A stretch of DNA of 64,000 nucleotides, taken from assembly GCA_019918135.1 (NCBI GenBank), contig WBZZ01006900.1:258501-322500 (forward strand), read 5' to 3'. Position 1 is the stretch's first letter; every line of letters starts with the position of its first letter. This DNA is from Paulinella micropora (lineage: Eukaryota; Cercozoa; Imbricatea; Euglyphida; Paulinellidae). A program made the translations under genes and the position numbers. Below the pieces are notes generated by a model that was not told where the DNA came from, ran no database searches, and worked only from the letters and a program-made list of their open reading frames with translations. Positions 54,863 through 64,000 of the stretch are shown here, piece by piece.

Positions 54863-57112
54863 ACTTCCGAGGCTGTAGTAGAAAGGGAAGCCAGAACCCA
54901 AACAACTGACAAGCCAAAGGGGAAAACCGTTAAAAACTGAGTGACCCTTTGACACGAGTCAACTGACACGATGCGTTACGTTCGTAACCTGCACCAATGC
55001 CAAAACATACACCAAACAACAACCCGGGCCATAAGTGCAATTTTTCTTATCAGAAAGTTTAGCCATAAATTCCCTTGGGAAGTCAACCGTGCTAGGTGAT
55101 GGGCACAGTGTCGGTCGGCCCGCAAAATACATAGTGGCATTGAGTGTCGTCCGGCTTGTCGTTATTTGACTTTTATGCTTGGTCTGCCCCTCTCCTCAGG
55201 CTGTTGAGTGACGACTAAGTGCCAGAGTAGCTGTTCCGGTTACATCTGAAGTCGCTAACAAAAATTAAACGGGGTTTGCTTTTGCTTTTCGTGAGCTTCA
55301 CAAAAAGCCAAAGTTCTCACGTTTTTCTCGCTTTGATTTTCTTAGGGTTTTTGACACATTGAACATCCGAACCGTGAGAAAAGGGTGTTGACATTTTTCA
55401 AGTTTTGTTTAAGTTAGTTGGACTCTATGATTTGCCTCGTGCTCCGGGCCCCGCATGAACTCAGGCGTCCCGATACCTATCGACGAAGTCGAAGCTACTA
55501 TACGGCTCCTCGCAATCATTCCACTACACAGAGCAGATTCTACTCTGTGGCTTACTACCGAAGGCACAAATACCGCCTTGGAGACGAAACTCAAATCTCT
55601 CCCCTGCCGCACCATCCGCGCTCAGTAGTCTAACACCACGAAACGCTCAAGCCCCGTGGGACTTGGCTATTGTCATCCCGCCGACTGACCGTTCTGTGAC
55701 CGTCGCGCGGGCTATGTTCTACCTTCGCAAGCAATTTGCCCTGCTCATGCAGGAAGACCGCATTGACTACGTCCCGCACCGTACCCTTCCACAAGAAACT
55801 GTCGATGAGTGTCACCAAATCCAATTTGAAGACAACTTAGTGTGGTTAGTCTTTGGCCTTCGCATGGAATGGAACTACAGTTACCCTTTTGTCGCTACTT
55901 CGCACGCTTCTTGCGTCGCTCCACCAAGCCAAGCTTGACATCGTTTTAGACGAGGTATCATCATCATCGGCGAACCCTTCGCATTGCACGTCTTCTAAAA
56001 AGACAGATAAGCAAAGTTCAAGGAGTAGCCACCCCCTTTCACTCTCAAGTGGGTTTTACCCATCGTAATGGCTTCACCCGCCCCCGCCCAGCGCTTTTCC
56101 CACTTGAATCGTCATCGTCCCTAGAAACATTACGCCATGACCGGCGTGCTCATGTAAGTCCTTGATCGCCTCTTGTGCCTGCAGGTCAACGATTATTCTC
56201 ACCGAACTTGAACCCCTCAGTGCCACCGTGGTTATATCGGCACGGCATACACTTGGTGCTTCATTGGTTCATCTCGGCTATGTGATACCCGGCCACCTAA
56301 TTCTCTACGGCTCGACATCGCCTCCTGATATCATAGCTCGCTACTGCGCCTCAATTGTCCCAGTCCCGCTGCAGATCATGGATATCCGGCCCCGGCTGAT
56401 CATCATCCGCATCGCGCCAGTATAGACGCATCATTCTTCTACTCTCCAATGGTTTAAGAGATTCACCCACCTCTCTTTTTCCTTTTGATATTTTTTTAAA
56501 AGTGAGACAACATGCTTCGTTCGTTAATTATAATCACTCATTCTGTACGCAACTCAACTCAACCGTTAGGTCTGGGGGGGGGGGAAGCTATCAGACTGAG
56601 CACCTTAACGACCGGCCAAAACCTTTACCGTTGATAAGTCACTCTTTTTGACCGGTTCATCAGATTCTCCTCTGCACGACGTTTCGACTTCAGTAACTAG
56701 TTTTCGATTCCGTTCAGAAATGATTTCAAACGATCAGTTCAAAGTTCTTTTTAGCTATTCGCGGCCACTTTTCCCCATTCGCATGACCTTTTCCCCCGAT
56801 TTCCCGTGAAACACGTTTTACTGTAAATTTTGTGGACAAAGAGAAGGATTCTCGGAAAAACACAATATCTAAATGTCTTTTCCGTTCCCAGTCATTTTCG
56901 CCTAGGCTTCCCAAATCAATTTGGGATTTTTAAGTCCACCAATCCGACAATATCAGTTTTATGACTGTTAACTTGAAGACAAAAGACACTATCCGTTTGA
57001 GAACTGGAGACCTCACAATCTACGTTCGACACTTGATCGTAAGTTGCATCCAAGCCTGCCAAGAGTTCGAAATTACGTAAATAAACGAAGTGACCTCTCT
57101 ACTATTTACTGG

Positions 57113-57174
<62 letters not shown>

Positions 57175-57221
57175 GATTCTATCTAGATTCTATCTAGATT
57201 CTATCTAGATTCTATCTATAT

Positions 57222-57253
<32 letters not shown>

Positions 57254-58466
57254 CCTATCTATCTACCTATCTTCTACGTATTCGTCCCGTCTGGTGTTTT
57301 AAAATTTGGATACATACATACATACATACGTACATACATACGTACATACATACGTACATACACACATACATACATACGTACATACATACATACATACATA
57401 CATATACATACATATACATACATACTTACATACATACTTACATACATACATGCATACATACATACATACATACATACATACGTACATACATGCATACATA
57501 CATACTGTGTGTGTGGCGTGTCTAGTTGGTAGATGCATGCATACATACATGCATACATACATACATGCATGCATACATACATACATACATACATACTACA
57601 TACGTACATACATACATACATACATACATACACACATATATATATACATACATACATACATACATACATACATACATACATACATAATGTACATACATAC
57701 ATACATACATGCATGCATACATACATAATGTACATACATACATACATACATACATACATACACACAATTATATATATATATATGTAGGTGCCACTCACCA
57801 CCGCAGCTCGCGGCCTCACTCCACCTACTCGTCCTTGGAGGAGGAGATACGGCGCAGCGGCCTTAGGAACACTGACTACTCCTCACTCGACGACGTCTGA
57901 GATAGGGGGGAGAGGGGGGTGGGGGTGGAAAGAAGGGGAAGAAAGAAGAGGAAGGAGAAGAAGAGGCGGGAGCAGCAGCAGCAGCAGCAACAACAACAAC
58001 AGGAGGAGGAGGAAAATGGAAGAAAGCTATTGTGTTATCCTATCTACAGTCTCTTTTGGCATGGTTTTGCGAGTGGGCCCGTCATTGGTCTGTTTCATAT
58101 TCCACGCTGCATTTCAAAGTCTATCATCCAATCTTATATAATCGATAATGACGAGCGTCAAAGTGACACACTTGTCTAACTTGGAACTCAATTTCCTCAA
58201 TCAAGATGTTGAGATACGAAAATGCCGTGGCAGAGCACTCACGGTTGGAAAGCTTGCTTGTTCTGAGCTCTCAAGCCATGGCCCTCAGCATATTCCCATG
58301 TTAGCACTGAAGTCGATCGAGAGTGTTGAAGTTCAACGCTGGCGAATGTCGCCGTTTGAAGCTCGTTACTGTAACAGTTCAGTGATTGCTTAAAAAAGCT
58401 ATTAATATTCAAAGTCAGCGTCTCAAGTACAATAAATACCCAGGTTGAAGGCTAACCTCAGTGTCC
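54863..58466 (+). repeat. Array unit 4
   Basis: 3604 bp. Carries the unit-1/2 form at the sites where 3 and 5 agree, but shares GTCGTCCGGC (about 55147) with unit 5 and TACTGCGCC with 3 and 5. Confidence 0.92.
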
Positions 58467-60718
58467 ACTTCCGAGGCTGTAGTAGAAAGGGAAGCCAGAA
58501 CCCAAACAACTGACAAGCCAAAGGGGAAAACCGTTTGAGTGACCCTTTGACACGAGTCAACTGACACGATGCGTTACGTTCGTAACCTGCACCAATGCCA
58601 AAACATACACCAAACAACAACCCGGGCCATAAGTGCAATTTTTCTTATCAGAAAGTTTAGCCATAAATTCCCTTGGGAAGTCAACCGTGCTAGGTGATGG
58701 GCACAGTGTCGGTCGGCCCGCAAAATACATAGTGGCATTGAGTGTCGTCCGGCTTGTCGTTATTTGACTTTTATGCTTGGTCTGCCCCTCTCCTCAGGCT
58801 GTTGAGTGACGACTAAGTGCCAGAGTAGCTGTTCCGGTTACATCTGAAGTCGCTAACAAAAATTAAACGGGGTTTGCTTTTGCTTTTCGTGAGCTTCACA
58901 AAAAGCCAAAGTTCTCACGTTTTTCTCGCTTTGATTTTCTTAGGGTTTTTGACACATTGAACATCCGAACCGTGAGAAAAGGGTGTTGACCTTTTTCAAG
59001 TTTTGTTTAAGTTAGTTGGACTCTATGATTTGCCTCGTGCTCCGGGCCCCGCATGAACTCAGGCGTCCCGATACCTATCGACGAAGTCGAAGCTACTATA
59101 CGGCTCCTCGCAATCATTCCACTGCACAGAGCAGATTCTACTCTGTGGCTTACTACCGAAGGCACAAATACCGCCTTGGAGACGAAACTCAAATCTCTCC
59201 CCTGCCGCACCATCCGCGCTCAGTAGTCTAACACCACGAAACGCTCAAGCCCCGTGGGACTTGGCTATTGTCATCCCGCCGACTGACCGTTCTGTGACCG
59301 TCGCGCGGGCTATGTTCTACCTTCGCAAGCAATTTGCCCTGCTCATGCAGGAAGACCGCATTGACTACGTCCCGCACCGTACCCTTCCACAAGAAACTGT
59401 CGATGAGTGTCACCAAATCCAATTTGAAGACAACTTAGTGTGGTTAGTCTTTGGCCTTCGCATGGAATGGAGCTACAGTTACCCTTTTGTCGCTACGTCG
59501 CACGCTTCTTGCGTCGCTCCACCAAGCCAAGCTTGACATCGTTTTAGACGAGGTATCATCATCATCGGCGAACCCTTCGCATTGCACGTCTTCTAAAAAG
59601 ACAGATAAGCAAAGTTCAAGGAGTAGCCACCCCCTTTCACTCTCAAGTGGGTTTTACCCATCGTAATGGCTTCACCCGCCCCCGCCCAGCGCTTTTCCCA
59701 CTTGAATCGTCATCGTCCCTAGAAACATTACGCCATGACCGGCGTACCCATGTACGTCCTTGATCGCCTCTTGTGCCTGCAGGTCAACGATTATTCTCAC
59801 CGAACTTGAACCCCTCAGTGCCACCGTGGTTATATCGGCACGGCATACACTTGGTGCTTCATTGGTTCATCTCGGCTATGTGATACCCGGCCACCTAATT
59901 CTCTACGGCTCGACATCGCCTCCTGATATCATAGCTCGCTACTGCGCCTCAATTGTCCCAGTCCCGCTGCAGATCATGGATATCCGGCCCCGGCTGATCA
60001 TCATCCGCATCGCGCCAGTATAGACGCATCATTCTTCTACTCTCCAATGGTTTAAGAGATTCACCCACCTCTCTTTTTCCTTTTGACATTTTTTTAAAAG
60101 TGAGACAACATGCTTCGTTCGTTAATTATAATCACTCATTCTGTACGCAACTCAACTCAACCGTTAGGTCTGGGGGGGGGGGGGGGGGAAGCTATCAGAC
60201 TGAGCACCTTAACGACCGGCCAAAACCTTTACCGTTGATAAGTCACTCTTTTTGACCGGTTCATCAGATTCTCCTCTGCACGACGTTTCGACTTCAGTAA
60301 CTAGTTTTTGATTCCGTTCAGAAATGATTTCAAACGATCAGTTCAAAGTTCTTTTTAGCTATTCGCGGCCACTTTTCCCCATTCGCATGACCTTTTCCCC
60401 CGATTTCCCGTGAAACACGTTTTACTGTAAATTTTGTGGACAAAGAGAAGGATTCTCGGAAAAACACAATATCTAAATGTCTTTTCCGTTCCCAGTCATT
60501 TTCGCCTAGGCTTCCCAAATCAATTTGGGATTTTTAAGTCCACCAATCCGACAATATCAGTTTTATGACTGTTAACTTGAAGACAAAAGACACTATCCGT
60601 TTGAGAACTGGAGACCTCACAATCTACGTTCGACACTTGATCGTAAGTTGCATCCAAGCCTGCCAAGAGTTCGAAATTACGTAAATAAACGAAGTGACCT
60701 CTCTACTATTTACTGGTA
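58467..60718 (+). repeat. Array unit 5, truncated
   Basis: 2252 bp. It stops at ATTTACTGGTAT, exactly where (TATC)n begins in the other units; the following sequence is unique. It has the longest poly-G run (60172-60188). Confidence 0.92.
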
Positions 60719-61453
60719 TTTCACCTGCTCCGAGTCTCATTGAGTCAGGACTCAAAGCAGCCATACTATGGTGTTCTTATTAAGAATTTATTGTATCTGC
60801 CCACTTGAAGAGTTGTACTATGATACAAACTCACATTTCATCTCTTGTACTGAGGAGCCTCAGGAAGATTAGGTTATTTTCAGAGTTCTTGGAATTGGAT
60901 GGATAAGTATCTCGGCTTGCATCATAAGTTAAATTTTCAGGAAATAGTGAGAGTCTAGTATTCAATAACAGTGGTTTACCAGACCACGAGTGACCGTGCT
61001 CACCTCTTTGCAAAAGGTTAAGTAAATGCAAGTTTTAGTTCACGTGAAAGGGCAAAGGTTGGGTAAACTTCTCGTAGTAAGGTATGTGTATTGTCTCCAG
61101 GGCTTTGGAGCCGGCTGTGCTCCCGACGAAGGTTCTGAGGTAGAAGCTTGTGGTGTAGAATAGGGTTTGGTTGTGTTGTGAACACGGTTGGATTGCGGCG
61201 CGGCGGTAGTAACGGATGTGAGGGAGTTGAAGTGGAAGGCCCGGATGAGTCGTACGGTCAGAGTGAGAAAAATACAAGCTGATACAGGTAAAAAAGGAAA
61301 TGGCATTTGTAAAAAAGGAAATTTTCCAGTGCACCTACGACGTGAAAATATTAATACTACGTGACTGGGAAAAATGGAAATTAGTTTGAAATCACTGTCA
61401 ATTGTTTTGTATTCATAGTACGCTGATATTTCCTCGATGATTTGAATTAAATA
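60719..61453. other. No gene seen
   Basis: Unique sequence after the array. Minus-strand ORFs up to 99 codons (61035-61334) have no recognisable feature. Confidence 0.45.
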
Positions 61454-61732
61454 ATATTGCTGTTGACATTCAAGACAACAAAAAAAATTGATTTTTCTGT
61501 TTTGGTTGGAATTTCAGTTTTGGTTGGAATTTTGATTTTGGGTGAAAATTTGAATTTTTCAAATTAACTGCTATATTCGTCCGCAAAATATCGTAAATTT
61601 TCGCGAAATGTTACCGTTAAATTTGAAAATTTGAATTTTTGTCACAAAAATGAAAAACTGTCAAAAAATGAAAATCTTACACAAAAATGAAAAATTAATT
61701 TTTGTTGTTGTCTTGAATGTCAACAGCAATAT
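61454..61732. mobile_element. MITE-like element with 28-bp terminal inverted repeats
   Basis: ATATTGCTGTTGACATTCAA at 61454 and its continuation to 61481 are the exact reverse complement of 61705-61732. The 279-bp interior is AT-rich with short internal repeats (TTTTGGTTGGAATTT) and no ORF. No clear target duplication is visible, so superfamily is unknown. Confidence 0.7.
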
Positions 61733-62270
61733 CTTTTGAACATATACAATAACCGACAAAAGCAATTTATTCCTCTCATCTCCGGATCGCACTACATCTG
61801 CTAACCTAGGGCCAGGTGACTTATAGCTCTGCGCACTGCATCTCAGCTCTGCTAACCTAGACTTGGTAGCTCTGTCACTGGTGACATTCGAGCCCGTACG
61901 GCTGCATCAGAACCGGATTTCGGCTGTTCAAAATCGAAGAAAATCAAAAATTCAAAAATCATCTTCAGTTCTTTGAAGCTACCGAAGTCAGTTTTCACTC
62001 TCTGAAGCTCTAAATCAGCTCTTTCTCCTTCTTTCACCTCCGGACAGAAGGCTCTTGATACCTCTTCCATTTTATCTCTTCTGCTTCCCACTCAGCTCTA
62101 CGAGTGGCAAGTATTATATTAAAACAATGCTTGCGTAAAAAGGCACTAAGGTTTTTATTTCATTCCCAGAACATTACAGTAATTTTTCTCATTCATTGAT
62201 ACTCACTGAGTAGTGTTACTACCGTCCGGTAGTATTAAGTTAAGCTTCATATTAACATGACATAGGACGA
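61733..62270. other. No confirmed gene
   Basis: A 79-codon minus ORF (61852-62091; MGSRRDKMEEVSRAFCPEVK) has plausible composition but no homology I can recall. Otherwise AT-rich non-coding DNA. Confidence 0.35.
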
Positions 62271-62285
62271 CGACGGACTTGGAAA

Positions 62286-62427
62286 ATACTGTTACTTCAA
62301 CGCCAACAAAGAGAAAGAAGGAAGAGGAAGAGCAGCAGGAGGAGCAGGAGGATGAGAAGAATAAAGAGTCCCGAAGGAAGAGGAGGAGCAGGTCCTGGAG
62401 CAGCAGCAGGAGGAGCAGCAGGAGCAG

Positions 62428-62463
<36 letters not shown>

Positions 62464-62862
62464 GAGGAGGAGGAGGAGGAGGAGGAGGAGGAGAAAGAGG
62501 AGGAGGAGAAAGAGGGGAAGGAGAAAGAGGAGGAGGAGGGGGGGGGGGGGGGGAAGGAGGAGGAAGAGGAGGAGGAGGAGGAGGAGAAGAAAAGAAAAAG
62601 AAGAAGAAGAAGAAGGAAGAAGGAAGAAGAAGGAAGGAAGAAGGAAGAAGGAAGAAAACATAGAAGAAAGAAGAAGAAGAAGAGGAAGAAGGAAGAAGGA
62701 AGAAAGAAGAAAGAAAGAAAGAAAGAAAGAAGGAAGGAAAGAAGGAAGGAAAGAAGGAAGGAAGGAAGGAACGAAGGAAGGAACGAAGGAAGGAAGGAAG
62801 AAGAAGAAGAAGAAGAAGAAGAAGAAGAAGAAGAAGAAGAAGAAGAAGAAGAAGCAGCAGCA
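62286..62862 (+). repeat. Polypurine tract (AGG/GAA/AAG repeats)
   Basis: About 580 bp almost wholly A and G on the plus strand, grading from mixed GGA units through (AGT)n at about 62430-62462, a G16-type run near 62538-62553, and (GAAG)n to (GAA)n. The Arg/Glu-, Leu- and Ser-rich ORFs on both strands are products of the repeat. Confidence 0.9.
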
Positions 62863-62925
62863 GCAGGGCCAGGAGCATCCCAACAACAGCTTTCGTATTT
62901 ACGGCTGGTAATGTCACTTGCTGAT

Positions 62926-63767
62926 TTAATACACAGTCAGCAAGGTGAAGCAAAAGTAAAAGAGCAGAATCGGATAAGCGATAAGCCACCGTTGTGCACG
63001 CATTTTGAGCACCTAAAGGACACAAACGGTAAAGGTCAACTTTGGGTCTGTCTACTCTTTCCTTTCAAAGGAGGGGTTTACCAATTCCACAAAACGCGTG
63101 GCAGTGAACGTAGACCACGCTATACAAAATAGAGACGCTACAGCTCCAAAAGCAGTCCTAAATACATTGAAATGCACGAAGCATCGTTCAGACAAATAAT
63201 CCGAACTAGGCAGCGACACAGCACGGGAGGTAAATGAACCAGAACAAAAGAGGTAGGTTGGGGGGAGTAGGGCTGTAAGTTTAACCAAAAGTTGAGGGTT
63301 GGGCGTGACCTCAAGTTGATGACGATGTTGAAGACTGAAAGAATGTTGATGGGTAGCAAGCAGTAGCCCAGGATGGTGATCACACGTTCCATGCCAATAC
63401 TGTACCGTAACCAGACAAACGAGCGAGGTGTGACTGGACCGATGTATGCAGCAGCGATGAGTGATGCGTATCAAAACTGTTGGCAGGCGTTTCATGTAGC
63501 ATGTCAAAGGAGGATACGAGGATGATGCCGAGAGAAGTGGCGACTGACCCGTTAGGAGACATGAGATTGAGAATGAGGTAGATGACCAGCGATCCGACAA
63601 CACCTGACACCGCATGCATAGAGTGCTTGCGTGGTAGCCTCAATGTATTGCATATCTGTGACGCACATGTGCATGTTGCCGAAAGACGCACAACATAAAT
63701 CTTGCAGCATTTGTATTTCAAATAATTGACCGAAGCCGTAGATATAGCCGAAGTGTAGCTTGCCGGT
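62926..63767 (-). CDS. YIPF (Yip1-domain) membrane protein, 3' five exons
   Basis: Five minus-strand exons join in frame: 63767-63731, 63603-63549, 63399-63310, 63157-63082 and 63012-62926 (stop TAA 62928-62926). All four introns (127, 149, 152, 69 nt) start GT and end AG. Successive exon peptides are TGKLHFGYIYGF, VVGSLVIYLILNLMSPN, GMERVITILGYCLLPINILS, TAFGAVASLFCIAWSTFTAT and MRAQRWLIAYPILLFYFCFT. These are the conserved signatures of the YIPF5/7 group: HFGYIYG, NLMS, LGYCLLP, a W-S-T/A-S/T-R stretch and the LxAYPxxLFYxxFxLLTV end, giving about five membrane spans. YIPF proteins work in ER-Golgi vesicle traffic with Rab GTPases. The 5' exons lie beyond the right edge, past the (TAGA)n in the next intron. 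Confidence 0.87.
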
Positions 63768-63785
63768 CTGTCCATCACATGCATT

Positions 63786-63832
<47 letters not shown>
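63786..63832 (+). repeat. (TAGA)n in YIPF intron
   Basis: About eleven TAGA units upstream (minus strand) of the first visible YIPF exon; on the sense strand it reads (TCTA)n close to a 3' splice site. Confidence 0.85.
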
Positions 63833-63833
<1 letters not shown>

Positions 63834-64000
63834 GAGATAGAGACCCGCACAGTGTGTATGTGTGTATGTATCTATTTAGACTTAAATTACTATCGCTTGG
63901 ACGTTCCGGACCTGAATGGGGCAGACATTCCCTTTGTGCGGGTATGTATCTATGTATCTATGTTTTATCCACGAACCACAATTATGTATGCGTGGCTTGC

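Larger units (their letters stand above)
43999..60718 (+). repeat. Tandem array of a 3.6-kb unit, 4.6 copies
   Basis: The marker ACTTCCGAGGCTGTA(A/G)TAG recurs at 43999, 47641, 51266, 54863 and 58467, so unit lengths are 3642, 3625, 3597 and 3604 bp, and a last partial unit of 2252 bp ends at 60718. Copies differ mainly in microsatellite and poly-G length plus a few substitutions, so they are recent duplicates. No retroelement gene, rRNA or tRNA is recognised in the unit. Confidence 0.95.

Noticed and set aside
43999-60718. Ribosomal RNA, histone or CRISPR type of tandem array
   Set aside because: No rRNA or histone sequence is recognisable, and the 3.6-kb unit is far outside CRISPR dimensions.
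61852-62091. 79-codon minus-strand ORF
   Set aside because: Composition is plausible, but there is no motif, neighbour or repeat copy to support it.
62203-62911. Arg/Glu-, Leu- and Ser-rich ORFs over 200 codons
   Set aside because: Purely a product of the polypurine tract.
63876-63940. Plus-strand exon (YRLDVPDLNGADIPFVR before GTATGT)
   Set aside because: Protein-like and followed by a donor-like site, but it is short, lies in a presumed YIPF intron and matches no family I know.

Overview
The window is nuclear DNA from a eukaryote. It holds Ty1/copia, Ty3/gypsy and Ngaro/DIRS-type retroelements, tRNA-derived SINEs, long microsatellites, an endogenous dsDNA virus and one spliced cellular gene with GT-AG introns of 69-152 nt. 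The species cannot be named from the sequence. Integrated Polinton-like viruses are best known from algae and other protists, so that kind of host is the best guess. No bacterial gene organisation is present.

Layout. 1-22.6 kb is a nest of retroelements. A partial gag and a possible LTR lie at the left edge. A minus-strand copia element (Copia-2; 1.5-7.13 and 21.58-22.59 kb) is split by a plus-strand Ngaro-type tyrosine-recombinase retrotransposon (7134-21578) with split direct repeats A1...B1-A2-B2. The Ngaro gag is itself interrupted twice: by a 575-bp minus-strand gypsy RT fragment and by a complete 6.6-kb plus-strand copia element (Copia-1) with two 293-bp LTRs and a perfect 5-bp target duplication. 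Copia-1 carries a MYND-type zinc finger between gag and protease. 22.6-24.3 kb is a gypsy integrase plus an unknown downstream ORF. 24.8-25.9 kb is a cluster of tRNA-derived SINEs with (ATT)n tails. 26.2-32.3 kb is mostly non-coding repeats, including a 171-bp LTR and a pair of ~350-bp direct repeats.

32.3-42.5 kb is AT-rich and is a decayed, right-truncated Polinton-like virus. It has a retroviral-type integrase, a short conserved algal-virus protein, a packaging ATPase, a GIY-YIG/zinc-finger nuclease, a fibre with an S74 autoproteolytic chaperone domain, a membrane protein, a small basic protein and coiled-coil proteins. No major capsid protein was found. Several start codons are directly preceded by a TATA-like motif, and integrase and its neighbour diverge from a 10-bp gap.

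44.0-60.7 kb is a tandem array of a 3.6-kb unit (4.6 copies, nearly identical), each full unit holding (TATC)n and (CATA)n blocks and short ORFs I do not recognise. 60.7-62.9 kb has a 279-bp MITE-like element and a ~580-bp polypurine tract. 62.9-63.8 kb is the only convincing host gene: the 3' five exons of a Yip1/YIPF-family Golgi membrane protein on the minus strand, running off the right edge.

Nearly all mobile-element genes carry frameshifts or stops, so the window looks like a graveyard of insertions, with Copia-1 among the latest events (LTRs about 97% identical) and the 3.6-kb array probably more recent still.
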